64,000 nucleotides of DNA from JAQUPP01 sp041649955 (GCA_041649955.1 JBAZMD010000002.1:50332-114331), one strand, 5' to 3'. Numbered from the stretch's first letter, positions 18,376 to 28,669 are shown. Made by a program: numbers and translations. The notes: generated by a model not told the origin, from the sequence alone.

Positions 18376-19710
18376 ATGAATGCTGAAAATCAAAACCGAC
18401 CAAAAATTAAAATCAACATCTTAATCTCCATAATTTTGGCTTTTCTTTTTTGGTTTGCATCTCCTCTCAGCCTGCAACTGGGAGATAAATTAATAGCCCT
18501 GTTATTATTAGTCGCCGGTTTTTTATTTCCCATACCAATGCTGTTCGTATATACATTTTTGAGCGTCTTCAAGGCTCGTTTTATATATAGCGGGGCTGCG
18601 ACTGATCCCGTAATATATATATTATTCCCGATTTTACTCAGAACCATTCTTGATATTTTAACTGGAAAAAAAATAAAACCGCACCTTTCTTTTAAAGAAA
18701 TTTTATGGTTTGCGTCATTCTCTTTGATAATCACGGCAAATATTTACAGAGTTACCTCTTTTAGCTGGGATGCCTACAGTTTTCAAAAAATAATCACGTT
18801 CCTTATTCAAGATTTCAGTTTATTTTTCATAATATGTTTATCAATAAATAATCTTAAAACTTTTGATAAATACTTAAAATATCTCGTTGTTATTTTGATC
18901 ACGGCGATGTTCTTTAATTTCTTGGGTGTTTCTCTTGACGGCGCATCATATCACGGATGGTATTTTGTCGCCAAAGGAACTCCGGTGCGGGCCATTTCTT
19001 TCGGCATGGGATTATTGGCTCTTTTCGCATTATCACTGTGGCGGACGAATACAAATAAAAAAATGGGGATATTGATTTTCGTGCCTTCTATTGTCTTTAT
19101 GATCTTGGCCAATGAAAGATCTCCCGTAATTTCTTTCTTAATAAGCATTGTTTTGGTTTTATGTTATGATTTTTTTATTAAAAAAACATATTCCATGTTT
19201 AATCGGAAATATCTGGCCATAATCGGACTTTTCGTTTTGGCTATAATATTGGTTACGGCTTTCTTCCCGAAACATATGTATTCTCGCTACTCTTTTCCTC
19301 TTTACTCAATTCAGGAAAGAGTAAATTTTCTCAAAGCAGGCAGAATTTTATCTCTGCAATCGCCGATTATCGGAAATGGACCGAATAGTTTCGCCATAAC
19401 TTATTCCGGATCCGATATTGATTTCTCGCCTCATAATGTATTTTTAGAAATTTTAGCGGAGTTCGGCCTTATAGGCTTAATTCCATTTTTGGGAATAATT
19501 GCAATTACCTTCAGAAAGTGCTGGCTATGCTGTAAAAACAATTATTTAAACTACAGGGCAATATTTTTATTCTATGCTATGCTGTATACTTTGATACAAA
19601 TGTGCATTAGCAGCCAGCTTAATGGATATAGATGGTGGTGGGTTCTTTTCGGACTAATTTTTGTAGCGCATAATTTATTGAAACCTAACGCTACTGCTCA
19701 AAAAAATTAA
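18376..19710 (+). CDS. O-antigen polymerase/ligase (Wzy-like)
   Basis: 444-residue membrane protein with about 11 segments. The characteristic periplasmic region runs ERVNFLKAGRILSLQSPIIGNGPNSFA and SPHNVFLEILAEFGLIG (conserved His/Asn of Wzy_C proteins). It carries no TPR tail, in contrast to the ligases at 3297 and 52053. As it lies inside the biosynthesis locus it is the best candidate polymerase for the repeat unit. Starts 19 bp after the deacetylase-like gene. Confidence 0.85.
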   Translation: MNAENQNRPKIKINILISIILAFLFWFASPLSLQLGDKLIALLLLVAGFLFPIPMLFVYTFLSVFKARFIYSGAATDPVIYILFPILLRTILDILTGKKIKPHLSFKEILWFASFSLIITANIYRVTSFSWDAYSFQKIITFLIQDFSLFFIICLSINNLKTFDKYLKYLVVILITAMFFNFLGVSLDGASYHGWYFVAKGTPVRAISFGMGLLALFALSLWRTNTNKKMGILIFVPSIVFMILANERSPVISFLISIVLVLCYDFFIKKTYSMFNRKYLAIIGLFVLAIILVTAFFPKHMYSRYSFPLYSIQERVNFLKAGRILSLQSPIIGNGPNSFAITYSGSDIDFSPHNVFLEILAEFGLIGLIPFLGIIAITFRKCWLCCKNNYLNYRAIFLFYAMLYTLIQMCISSQLNGYRWWWVLFGLIFVAHNLLKPNATAQKN

Positions 19711-19747
19711 AACAAATTTTACTTTTTATAATAATTAAATTAAATCC

Positions 19748-21082
19748 ATGTTTCATAAATTAATATTTACAATAGGATATCTTCTGAAACGGCCAGAGGT
19801 ACTTCGCTATTATTTCAATTTTCAAAAGACGCAATGGCGGTCTTATGAATGGCTAAAAAATCAGCAAGAGATGCAATTGAAAAAATTGATTGATTTCGCT
19901 TATAAAAATATTCCTTATTATACTAAATTGTTTGACCAAATGGGCATTAAGTCGTCTGATATTGCTGTTATCAAAGATTTAGAGAAATTGCCCGTCTTGA
20001 CCAAAGAAACTATCAAAGAAAACTGGCAAGATTTTATTCCTAAAAATATAAATGAACTGAAACATCTGAGCGGTTCCACGGGCGGTTCCACGGGTGCGTC
20101 TCTCAAATATAGAATGTCAAAAGAAGATTATGAGAAAGGAGTGGCCCTATTATACAGATGGTGGGGATACGGGGGCTATAAATTAAGCAATAAAGTTGCC
20201 ATTATCGCCGGTTCTTCATTGGTTCCCACCTCAAAATCAGAATCAAAGAAAAAAATTCAAGATTTTTTCTTCAATTTCCGGCATTATTCTTCTTTTGAAA
20301 TGAGCCAAAAAAATTTATTTAAATATTTTGATAATATCAATAAATGGAAACCTGGTTTCATTATGGGATATGCCTCTTCTATCTATCTATTCGCGCAATT
20401 TATCCAAGATAATAATTTAAAGCTTAATTTCAAGCCCAAGGCCATTCTTACTACTTCCGAAAAATTATTTGATAAGCAAAGAATTTTCATAGAATCGATT
20501 TTTAACGCAAAAATTTTTGACGGTTACGGCTTAAACGACGGCGGAGTGACGGCTTTTGAATGCGAAAAACATTGCGGGATGCATATAGACATGGAAAGAT
20601 CCATATTAGAAGTGGTTGATAATAAAGGCGGACAAATTATTAATCAGCAAGGAAAAATATTGGCCACAAGTTTATACAATTACGCCTTGCCGTTTATAAG
20701 ATATGATACGGGAGATTTGGGCATTATCTCCGACAAAGAATGTTCTTGCGGCCGAGGAACACCTTTGCTTAAAGAAATATCCGGACGAATTACGGATTTT
20801 TTAAAAATTAATAATATAATCATTGGCAGTCCTGTTCTTACGGTTTTAATGGGTAAATTTGACATAACTCAATATCAAATAATTCAAGACCATCCAACAT
20901 CCATAATTATTAAAGTCGTCAAAGGAAAAACTTACAATGAAAAATCAGACGAGGAATTCATTAAAAAATCATTTTATAGCCATGTCGGGGAATTTGATAT
21001 TATTTTTGAATACACGAATTTTATCCCGATAGCAGAAGGCAAAAAATATAAATTTATCATTAATAATTTAACCGAATTATGA
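19748..21082 (+). CDS. Phenylacetate-CoA ligase-like (CapK) adenylate-forming enzyme
   Basis: 444 residues of the PaaK/CapK family. The ATP phosphate loop is SGSTGGSTGASLKY (residues ~103-116), with FDGYGLNDGG and the adenylate motif RYDTGDLG. CapK proteins occur in capsule loci and are thought to activate or transfer acyl or amino-acid groups. The chemistry here is inferred. The stop overlaps the next gene's ATG by 4 bp. Confidence 0.85.
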   Translation: MFHKLIFTIGYLLKRPEVLRYYFNFQKTQWRSYEWLKNQQEMQLKKLIDFAYKNIPYYTKLFDQMGIKSSDIAVIKDLEKLPVLTKETIKENWQDFIPKNINELKHLSGSTGGSTGASLKYRMSKEDYEKGVALLYRWWGYGGYKLSNKVAIIAGSSLVPTSKSESKKKIQDFFFNFRHYSSFEMSQKNLFKYFDNINKWKPGFIMGYASSIYLFAQFIQDNNLKLNFKPKAILTTSEKLFDKQRIFIESIFNAKIFDGYGLNDGGVTAFECEKHCGMHIDMERSILEVVDNKGGQIINQQGKILATSLYNYALPFIRYDTGDLGIISDKECSCGRGTPLLKEISGRITDFLKINNIIIGSPVLTVLMGKFDITQYQIIQDHPTSIIIKVVKGKTYNEKSDEEFIKKSFYSHVGEFDIIFEYTNFIPIAEGKKYKFIINNLTEL

Positions 21083-22200
21083 AAAAAATTTGTATTTTAA
21101 CTTCTGTCCATTCCGCTTTTGATGTTCGAATTTTTCACAAAGAAGCTAAAACTTTAGCTGAAAAAAATTATGAAGTTGTTTTAATCGCCCAGCATCCGAA
21201 AGATGAAATTATTGATAAAATCAAGATTATTGCTCTGCCAAAACAAAAAAGCAGATGGAAAAAAATTTTAAAAACTGATTTTTTACTTTATGAAAAAGCA
21301 CTTCGGCAAAAAGCCGATGTTTATCATTTCCACGACCCCGAACTTATTCTATGGGCGCTAAAATTAAAAAATAAAACAGGCGCTAAAATAATCTATGATG
21401 CGCATGAAGATGTGCCAAAAGATATTTTATCGAAAAATTGGATACCAAAATTCATAAGATTCACGGTGGCGAAACTTTTTGATATGCTTGAAAAAACCGT
21501 TTCTAAAAAATTTGATTATATCGTCACCGCCACTCCCGGCATCAAAGATAATTTTAAAAAACATAGAGTTATAGATATTAAAAATTATCCAATCGTTAAA
21601 GTTTTAAAATTTTCAGAAAATTTTTTGTTTCCCAAAAATGGCAAATATTATAATATAATTTACGCGGGAGGGCCATGGAGAATAAGAGGAATAAAAGAAA
21701 CAATTCAGTCATTAAAATTCGTAAAAACGCAATATGGCGTCAGATTAACATTGATTGGAAAATTTTCAGAGAAAGAATTTGAAAAAGAAGTTAAAAATTT
21801 AGAAGAATGGAATAAAGTTGATTTTTGGGGCTGGTTACCTCCAGAAGAACTGAATAAACATTTATTGATGGCTGATATCGGCGTGGTTTGTTTTTTGCCC
21901 GAGCCAAATCATATTTCGGCAATGCCCAATAAAATATTTGAATATATGGCCGCCGGCTTGCCGATTATTGCTTCTGATTTTCCTCTATGGAAAAAAATAA
22001 TAGAAGAAAATAATTGCGGCATTTGCGTTAATCCCTTAAATCCAAAAGAAATTGCCAAAGCTGTTGAATATTTAATAGAACATCCTGATGAAACGAAACA
22101 AATGGGCAAAAACGGCAGAAAAGCGGTTTTGGAAAAATATAATTGGGAAAATGAAAGCAAAAAATTATTAATGATTTATGAAAAATTATGTGCGGAATAG
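21079..22200 (+). CDS. Glycosyltransferase, GT4-like
   Basis: GT-B fold transferase of 373 residues. The N-terminus TSVHSAFDVRIFHKEAKTLAE is typical of GT4 capsule enzymes. YHFHDPELILWALKL, IYDAHEDVPKD and the donor-site region MPNKIFEYMAAGLPIIASDFP (with the ExE-like glutamates shifted) are visible. It likely transfers one sugar to the lipid-linked unit on the cytoplasmic face. It overlaps the upstream gene by 4 bp and the AsnB gene by 13 bp. Confidence 0.9.
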   Translation: MKKICILTSVHSAFDVRIFHKEAKTLAEKNYEVVLIAQHPKDEIIDKIKIIALPKQKSRWKKILKTDFLLYEKALRQKADVYHFHDPELILWALKLKNKTGAKIIYDAHEDVPKDILSKNWIPKFIRFTVAKLFDMLEKTVSKKFDYIVTATPGIKDNFKKHRVIDIKNYPIVKVLKFSENFLFPKNGKYYNIIYAGGPWRIRGIKETIQSLKFVKTQYGVRLTLIGKFSEKEFEKEVKNLEEWNKVDFWGWLPPEELNKHLLMADIGVVCFLPEPNHISAMPNKIFEYMAAGLPIIASDFPLWKKIIEENNCGICVNPLNPKEIAKAVEYLIEHPDETKQMGKNGRKAVLEKYNWENESKKLLMIYEKLCAE

Positions 22201-24065
22201 TTGGAATTTTTTATCATAAAAACAATTTATCAGTGGATGAATCCGCTTTAATTAAAGCGCGCGATACAATGGTTCACCGCGGACCGGATGACGCCGGTAT
22301 TTATATTTCATCCGATAAAATATTGGGTCTGGGACACCGCCGTCTTTCAATTATTGATTTATCCCCTGCCGGCCATCAGCCGATGGCCAATAAAGACGAG
22401 ACCGCTTGGATTACTTTTAACGGAGAAATTTATAATTTTATTGAAATCCGCGAAGAATTGGAAAAAATCGGCCATCAATTTAAATCAAATTCCGATACCG
22501 AAGTTGTTTTGCATGCCTATGAAGAATGGGGCGAAGAATGCCTTAATAAATTTAACGGAATGTGGGCTTTTGCCATTTGGGATAATAAAAAACAGGAACT
22601 TTTTTGCAGCCGGGACAGATTCGGAGTCAAACCATTTTATTATTATTGTGATAATCAAAAAATTATTTTCGCTTCAGAAATAAAAGCGATTTTGGAATAT
22701 GATATTCACAGAGAACCGAATGATAAATTAATTTATGATTTCTTGAAATTTGGAATTTTAGATCATACCGATGAAACATTTTTTAAAGATATTAAAAAAT
22801 TACCAGCCGCCTCATGGCTGAAAATCAAGCAAAATGGACAAATAACCATAAAAAAATATTGGGATTTTGAGATTTCCGATGAAATCGACGCTGACAGTAA
22901 AGTAAATCGAAAAAAAAATGTTCAAGAATTTTTAGATTTATTCGTCAATTCCGTAAAGCTGCGACTCAGAAGCGACGTGCCGGTCGGCTCTTGTTTATCC
23001 GGCGGACTGGATTCTTCATCAATTGTTTGCGTGATTAATAATTTATTGAAAAAAGAAAAAATCCCTAACATTAAAGAAAGGCAAAAAACATTTTCTTCTT
23101 GTTTTAAAGATAAACGATTTGACGAAAGAGAATATATTGAAGAAATAATTAAAAATACCGGCGCGGAAAAAAAATATATTTTTCCCGAACCGGAAGAATT
23201 TTTAAAAGAACTTGATCATTTGATTTGGCACCAAGAAGAACCATTCGGCGGAACAAGCATCTATGCTCAATGGAAAGTAATTGAAACAGCAGGAAGGGAA
23301 GTTAAAGTTTTATTGGACGGCCAAGGCGGAGACGAAAATTTGTGCGGATATAGAAAATTTTATATCTTTTATTTAAGAAAATTGCTGCAAAATCATCGAT
23401 ATTTTTCATTTATTAATGAATCTGTAAGATTTTTTTCATCAATAAAAATTCTAAAAACCTTAAACATAAAAAGCGGATTGAAATATTTCGGATTTGGCAA
23501 TAATCTTCAGAAGGCGGACAACTTGTTCAATCCGGAATTTTTAAAAAAATTCAGAGACGAAAAAATTATTTTTGGGTATCAAAAAAATTTAGGCAAGCGC
23601 ATAAAAGAAGATTTAACTACTTGGAGCTTGCCCGCGCTTTTACGCTACGAAGACAAAAATTCCATGGCTCATTCCGTTGAAGCCAGAGTACCCTTCTTGG
23701 ATTACCGACTGGTGGAAAAAACAGGGTCTCTCCCTCTGAGTTTTAAAATGCATAATGGTTGGACTAAATTAATCCTGAGAGAAGCAATGAAAAACATTCT
23801 GCCTGACAAAATAAGGCTTAGAAAAAGCAAATTAGGATTTGTCACACCCGAAGAAAATTGGTTTAAGGAAGTATTGAAAAAAGAGATAGAATCTTCAATA
23901 GAAAACGGCCATTTTATTTCTAATTATATCAATAAAAATAATTTAATGCTTGAATTCATTAAATTTTCGTCGGGAAAAAGTTTTTTACCCGCGTTAACAT
24001 TTTTCAGATTTTATATATTGGAATTATGGGGTGAAAAATTCATTCTCAACAAGAAAAAATCGTAG
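22188..24065 (+). CDS. asnB: Asparagine synthase (glutamine-hydrolysing)
   Basis: 625 residues with N-terminal class II glutaminase domain: Cys2 nucleophile in MCGIVGIF, HRGPDDAG, GHRRLSIIDL, FNGEIYNF. The C-terminal synthetase domain has SGGLDSSSIV (ATP pyrophosphatase loop, ~residue 265) and HSVEARVPFLDYRL. Enzymes of this type in polysaccharide loci often amidate uronic acids or other carboxylates, so a surface-sugar role is as likely as amino-acid synthesis. Overlaps the GT4 gene by 13 bp. Confidence 0.92.
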   Translation: MCGIVGIFYHKNNLSVDESALIKARDTMVHRGPDDAGIYISSDKILGLGHRRLSIIDLSPAGHQPMANKDETAWITFNGEIYNFIEIREELEKIGHQFKSNSDTEVVLHAYEEWGEECLNKFNGMWAFAIWDNKKQELFCSRDRFGVKPFYYYCDNQKIIFASEIKAILEYDIHREPNDKLIYDFLKFGILDHTDETFFKDIKKLPAASWLKIKQNGQITIKKYWDFEISDEIDADSKVNRKKNVQEFLDLFVNSVKLRLRSDVPVGSCLSGGLDSSSIVCVINNLLKKEKIPNIKERQKTFSSCFKDKRFDEREYIEEIIKNTGAEKKYIFPEPEEFLKELDHLIWHQEEPFGGTSIYAQWKVIETAGREVKVLLDGQGGDENLCGYRKFYIFYLRKLLQNHRYFSFINESVRFFSSIKILKTLNIKSGLKYFGFGNNLQKADNLFNPEFLKKFRDEKIIFGYQKNLGKRIKEDLTTWSLPALLRYEDKNSMAHSVEARVPFLDYRLVEKTGSLPLSFKMHNGWTKLILREAMKNILPDKIRLRKSKLGFVTPEENWFKEVLKKEIESSIENGHFISNYINKNNLMLEFIKFSSGKSFLPALTFFRFYILELWGEKFILNKKKS

Positions 24066-24074
24066 ATAATGTTT

Positions 24075-24103
24075 TTGACAAAAATATTATTATTTGATAA
24101 TAT
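24075..24103 (+). promoter_or_regulatory. Internal promoter in the polysaccharide locus
   Basis: TTGACA, a 17-nt spacer and TAATAT, directly after the asnB gene in the 94-bp gap before the next methyltransferase. The predicted start falls at an ATG opening a 12-codon frame (24108-24146), so the real gene at 24160 would have about a 50-nt leader. Confidence 0.6.
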
Positions 24104-24159
24104 TAATATGAAAAAACTAAATAACATTATTTTAAAATACACTTAATAATAAAAAATAT

Positions 24160-24939
24160 ATGGAACTTAGAAAACAACAAGAACAAGAACACGCTAATAA
24201 ATTAAAGGGGTTATTAGAAGCGTCATCAGACGAAGAAATGGCTTTGTCCAACAAAAAATTTTATAAAATTGCCCGAGGCAGCCGAAATTATATGAAAAAA
24301 TGGCTAATAACAGAAATCTCTCGAGGCAAAAAAAACATCTTGGATTATTGCTGCGGAGAAGGTGAAATGGCTATTTTTACAGCGCAAAACGGCGCTAATG
24401 CCACCGGCGTAGATATATCTGATGTTTCCATAAAATCAGCTGAAAAAAAAGCAATCGCCCAAAGTCCGGCGAATAAACCAAATTTTTTGGTGATGGATGC
24501 TGAAAATCTAACTTTCAGTGATAACAGCTTTGATGTTATTATCTGCAGCGGCGTTTTACATCACCTGGATATTGAAAGGGCCTATGCTGAATTATCGCGA
24601 GTTTTAAAACCAGACGGACAAGTTATCTGCAATGAACCGCTTGCTTATAATCCCCTAATCCAATTATACAGATATTTAACGCCAAAATTGAGAACCGACT
24701 GGGAATCAAAACATATTTTAACAAAAAAATCCATATATTTGTCGAAAAAATATTTTGGAAAAATTGAAACGCGCTTTTATCATTTGACCACTATATTGGC
24801 GGTTCCTTTCAGAAAAACCAGATTTTTCAGTTTTATATTAAGTATTCCCGAAGCCATAGATTGGATTTTACTCAAATTACCTTTGATAAAATGGCTCTCG
24901 TGGCAAATAATTTTTATTCTTTCAAAACCTAAAAAATAG
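24160..24939 (+). CDS. SAM-dependent methyltransferase
   Basis: 259 residues. Motif I is LDYCCGEGEMAIFTAQNGA, strand 2 GVDISDVSIKSA, motif IV FDVIICSGVLHHLDIERA and post-motif LKPDGQVICNEP. Methyltransf_11 type. The C-terminal ~80 residues are hydrophobic and basic and may sit at the membrane. Substrate unknown. It has its own upstream promoter and is followed 7 bp later by a glycosyltransferase. Confidence 0.85.
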   Translation: MELRKQQEQEHANKLKGLLEASSDEEMALSNKKFYKIARGSRNYMKKWLITEISRGKKNILDYCCGEGEMAIFTAQNGANATGVDISDVSIKSAEKKAIAQSPANKPNFLVMDAENLTFSDNSFDVIICSGVLHHLDIERAYAELSRVLKPDGQVICNEPLAYNPLIQLYRYLTPKLRTDWESKHILTKKSIYLSKKYFGKIETRFYHLTTILAVPFRKTRFFSFILSIPEAIDWILLKLPLIKWLSWQIIFILSKPKK

Positions 24940-24946
24940 ATAAAAT

Positions 24947-26194
24947 ATGAATATTTGGCTAGTACAGACAGGAGAACCATTGCCATTAAAAGAAGGCATA
25001 CGAAAGATGAGAACAGCCTTATTGGCCGACAAATTCTTAGAAAGAGGACATTCAATTTTATGGTGGGCGAGCGCTTTTGACCACGCCTCAAAAAAATGGA
25101 TAGCCGAACAAGACATAGAACTGGCAATTAAAGAAAGATTTGTAATTAAAATTTTAAAAAGCATCGGTTATAAAAAAAATATATCTTTCAGCCGTTTTTT
25201 AAATAACAGGATCATAGCCTGGAAATTTAAAAAAATGGCCCCCAAAATGCCTCGGCCGGATATTATAGTCGTCTCAATGCCGAGCCATGATTTGGCCTAT
25301 CAAGCTGTTTGCTTTGCTCATAAAAATAATATTCCCGTAGTCGTAGATATCAGAGACGAATGGCCTGATGAATTTCTTGTTTTTCTTCCTAAAACAATCA
25401 GAAAAATCGCCAAGCTATTTATTTTCAATGATTTCAGGATGAGTAAAAAAACCATGGTTATGGCCGATGCGCTTGTTTCAATGATGGAAACCTTGCTTGA
25501 ATGGGGACTGAAAAAAGCTGGACGGCAACAAGATTGGCAAGACAAAGTTTTTTATCTGGGTTATAAAAAAAATGTTGAGAGCGGATATATTCCCGATAAA
25601 ATTTCCAAAATCACGGATGTTCTAAAAAATAAATTCGTAATTACTTTTATCGGCACGCTTGGCAATACTAACGACCCGTCAATACTATTTGATTGTGCTA
25701 AAAAAATAAGCCAAAAAGATATTCAATTTGTTATAGCTGGTGGCGGTAATTTGTTTGAAGCTATTAAGACCAGAGCCGCTCAATATTCAAATTTTTTAAT
25801 TTTAGACTGGCTAAAGCAAGATGAAATGGATGCTCTGTTAAAATACTCTCATCTTGGACTTTGCCCGATAACCAGAACAAGAAATGTTTTTCCGAATAAA
25901 ACTTTTGCCTATTTTTCGGCCGGCCTTCCAGTTTTATCCGCCTATCAGGGAGATTTAAAAAAAATAATTAAAGAGCGTCAAATAGGCTGTTATTATCCAC
26001 CGAACGACGCGGACGAATTATCAAATTGCATTAAAACACTTTATAATAATCGCGATCTTTATGAAAAGATGCGCCAAAATGTTAGAGAAGTCTTTAATGA
26101 AATGTTTGATGCGGACAAAATATATGAAAAATACGCCGAACATATAGAAAAAATTTATGTTAATTTTCGCACTAAAAAAATAATTAAAAATTAA
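24947..26194 (+). CDS. Glycosyltransferase, GT4-like
   Basis: 415 residues with GT-B features: an N-terminal WLVQTGEPLPLKEG acceptor-side loop, VVVDIRDEWPDEF, FIGTLGNTNDPS at the start of the donor domain, and a donor region CPITRTRNVFPNKTFAYFSAGLPVLS. It resembles capsule or LPS GT4 enzymes that use UDP-GlcNAc-type donors. Located in the second half of the polysaccharide locus, 8 bp before a TylF-type methyltransferase gene. Confidence 0.88.
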   Translation: MNIWLVQTGEPLPLKEGIRKMRTALLADKFLERGHSILWWASAFDHASKKWIAEQDIELAIKERFVIKILKSIGYKKNISFSRFLNNRIIAWKFKKMAPKMPRPDIIVVSMPSHDLAYQAVCFAHKNNIPVVVDIRDEWPDEFLVFLPKTIRKIAKLFIFNDFRMSKKTMVMADALVSMMETLLEWGLKKAGRQQDWQDKVFYLGYKKNVESGYIPDKISKITDVLKNKFVITFIGTLGNTNDPSILFDCAKKISQKDIQFVIAGGGNLFEAIKTRAAQYSNFLILDWLKQDEMDALLKYSHLGLCPITRTRNVFPNKTFAYFSAGLPVLSAYQGDLKKIIKERQIGCYYPPNDADELSNCIKTLYNNRDLYEKMRQNVREVFNEMFDADKIYEKYAEHIEKIYVNFRTKKIIKN

Positions 26195-26202
26195 TTCACA
26201 TT

Positions 26203-27060
26203 ATGAAAAAAAAGACACAAGTATGCAAAAAATCATTAATAGTATTGCTGCTAAAAAAAATATTATTTTTTATAAAGGCCATTCTGCCGCCGAAATGGTA
26301 TGATGCTTTTTATAAATTTACCTTTAAAATTTATAAGTCGTTAATCAGATTTTGTTATCTCAGATTTTATATTTATTACTATCTCAAGGGCGATAAAAAA
26401 AATTTGAAAAAAACAAAAATTATCTACAGGGTTATGCCCTACTCTTTAGTGGGAGAAAAAGGATTGGCTCAAACTTATGATTTGGTAGAAAAAGTTGTTG
26501 ATAATAATCTTGAAGGAGGCTTAGTTGAATGCGGAGTCGCCCAAGGCGGCTGCGCGGCATTAATGGCATCGTTAATTTTTGAAAAAAATAATCAAACTAG
26601 AAAATTATGGCTTTGTGATTCTTACGAGGGCTTGCCGGATCCAACCAAAGAAGATTTTGATCAAAAAATGTGCAGCACCGGAACCCATACCCAACCCATG
26701 GATAAAGGATTTTGTTTAGGTACATTGGAACAAGTAAAGCAACTCATGCTGGAAACATTTAATTTTCCTAAAGATAAAATTATTTTTGTCAAAGGTTGGT
26801 TTAAAGACACTTTGCCGTTAAAAAATAAAGAAATCGGCAAGATTGCCATTTTAAGAATTGACGCTGATTGGTACGATTCAACCAAGGAATGTCTTGAATA
26901 TCTTTACGATCAAGTTGTCGCAAAAGGATTTATAATTATTGATGATTATGGAACCTGTTTTGGCTGCCAGAAAGCCGTTGACGAATTTTTGGCCAGTCGC
27001 GGTTTGACAGTAGAAATAAAATTTGATGGCCGCGGAGGGTGTTATTGGATAAAATCTTAA
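26203..27060 (+). CDS. TylF/MycF-type O-methyltransferase
   Basis: 285 residues of the macrocin O-methyltransferase family, which methylates sugar hydroxyls. The SAM site is GGLVECGVAQGGCAALMA, then LWLCDSYEGLPDPTKED and the metal-binding acidic pair in ILRIDADWYDSTKECLE, then FIIIDDYG. The N-terminal ~75 residues are basic and hydrophobic, probably a membrane-associating helix. Its role as a sugar methyltransferase is supported by the locus and by a second family member at 31000. Confidence 0.86.
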   Translation: MKKKTQVCKKSLIVLLLKKILFFIKAILPPKWYDAFYKFTFKIYKSLIRFCYLRFYIYYYLKGDKKNLKKTKIIYRVMPYSLVGEKGLAQTYDLVEKVVDNNLEGGLVECGVAQGGCAALMASLIFEKNNQTRKLWLCDSYEGLPDPTKEDFDQKMCSTGTHTQPMDKGFCLGTLEQVKQLMLETFNFPKDKIIFVKGWFKDTLPLKNKEIGKIAILRIDADWYDSTKECLEYLYDQVVAKGFIIIDDYGTCFGCQKAVDEFLASRGLTVEIKFDGRGGCYWIKS

Positions 27061-27083
27061 TTAAAACAAAAAAGTGAATTTTT

Positions 27084-27701
27084 ATGTCTAAAGAAATTTT
27101 TGACAAAATATTTAGTTTTTTGGGGTTAATATTTTTTTTACCCCTTTTTTTATTAATTGGCGTATTAATAAAAATTGATTCCAAGGGCCCGATTTTTTAT
27201 CGAGGTGTTAGAACGGGTCGTTTTGGCAAACCATTTCGTATTTACAAATTTAGAACAATGGTGACAAATGCCGAAAAAATAGGCGGACCGACTACGGCAA
27301 ATAACGATTCCCGCATCACTAAAATCGGTAAATTTTTAAGAAAATATAAAATTGACGAGTTGCCGCAGCTTATTAATATTTTATGCGGAGAAATGAGTTT
27401 TGTCGGCCCGCGACCCCAAGTTGAGGAATGCACAAAGCACTACAATGAAGAAGAAAAAATTATTTTAAGCGTTAAGCCCGGTCTTACTGATTACGCTTCC
27501 ATAGAATTCATTAACCTCGGAGAAATATTGGGCGACGGAAATGTATATGAAAAATATTTACGCGAAGTAGAACCAAAAATAAATTCATTAAGAATAAAAT
27601 ATATTCACGAGCGTTCTTTCTGGGTTGACATGAAAATAATATTTTTAACATTCTTAAAAATATTAAAAAAAATAAAAAAAATATGGAATATCAAAAATTA
27701 G
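27084..27701 (+). CDS. Initiating sugar-phosphate transferase (WcaJ/WbaP family core)
   Basis: 205-residue bacterial sugar transferase with one N-terminal membrane hairpin (residues ~10-28), SKGPIFYRGVRTGRFGKPFRIYKFRTM, and the catalytic DELPQLINILCGEMSFVGPRPQ region. It transfers a sugar-1-phosphate to undecaprenyl phosphate, the first committed step of repeat-unit assembly. It is the minimal form without the extra N-terminal membrane domain of WcaJ. Overlaps the next gene by 19 bp. Confidence 0.92.
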   Translation: MSKEIFDKIFSFLGLIFFLPLFLLIGVLIKIDSKGPIFYRGVRTGRFGKPFRIYKFRTMVTNAEKIGGPTTANNDSRITKIGKFLRKYKIDELPQLINILCGEMSFVGPRPQVEECTKHYNEEEKIILSVKPGLTDYASIEFINLGEILGDGNVYEKYLREVEPKINSLRIKYIHERSFWVDMKIIFLTFLKILKKIKKIWNIKN

Positions 27702-28637
27702 GACAAACCAATCTTTGTATATCCCGTATTGGATTCGGCGGCGCTCCAATAGGCGGAGCTGATTATGGAAAAGTAAATGACCAACAATCAATCTTAGCCG
27801 TTAAAACAGCCTACAAACTGGGTATTAATTTTTATGACACAGCCGATATTTACGGATTCGGCCATTCGGAAAAAATTCTGGCCAAAGGATTTTCTCTTAA
27901 AGAAAGAAAAAATATCGTAATGGCCACTAAATTTGGACTAAGGTGGGATTATAAAAAAAATAAAAGTTACCGGGATTTAAGCCGTCGTTATATTTTAGAG
28001 GCTGTTGAAAAAAGCCTTTTTAATTTAAAAATCAGCACTATTCCTTTATATCAGATTCATTATCCCGATCCTCAGACTCCAATTTCTGAAACAATGAAAA
28101 CCTTAAAAGAGCTGCAAAAGGCTGATAAAATTAATTTTATCGGGTGCTCAAACTTTACCGCCGACTTAATCAAAGAATACCAAAAATACGGCCGGATAGA
28201 ATCCGCTCAAATGTCTTATAATATTTTAGATCAAAGAGCGGAAAAAAGCCTTTTTCCGCTCTGTAAAAAATTAAAAATTAGCGTCATCGTTTATAGTCCA
28301 CTGGCCCAAGGCCTTCTATCGGGCAAATACGGAAAAAATACAAAATTTCCAAACAATGATCGCAGAAATCGCGGCATATATTTTACGAAAGAAATTTTAA
28401 AACGAGTCACTCCAATAATTGCAGAACTTAAAAAAATTGGGACGACAATATCATAAAACCCCTGCTCAAGTCGCTATCAGATGGATTCTTGATCATCCTC
28501 AAATAACTTGCGTTTTAGTGGGAATCAAAAATCCTAAACAAGCTAAAGAAGCATTGGGTGCTCTTGGCTGGAAACTCACGCCGGAAGAAAGAAAAAAATT
28601 AGCTAAAATGGGCAAAAAAATCATTTTTAGAGATTAA
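27683..28637 (+). pseudogene. Aldo/keto reductase, frameshifted in an A7 run
   Basis: The first frame (27683-28456) holds the N-terminal TIM-barrel portion: RIGFGGAPIGG, FYDTADIYGFGHSEK (catalytic Asp/Tyr), KFGLRWD and SAQMSYNILDQ. The second frame (from about 28433) continues with KTPAQVAIRWILDHPQITCVLVGIKN, the normal C-terminus. The shift falls at CTTAAAAAAATTG (A7, about 28436-28442); losing one A restores a ~318-residue enzyme. It may be a genuine pseudogene, a homopolymer assembly error, or productive slippage on A7. Predicted role: NAD(P)H-dependent reduction of a keto-sugar. Confidence 0.85.
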
Positions 28638-28669
28638 ATTTGGAGAATAATCTAAAATTTAATAAATTA

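Noticed and set aside
24108..24146. 12-codon leaderless frame (MKKLNNIILKYT) before a methyltransferase gene
   Set aside because: Very short, lacks any attenuator-like hairpin or codon bias, and cannot be distinguished from chance.
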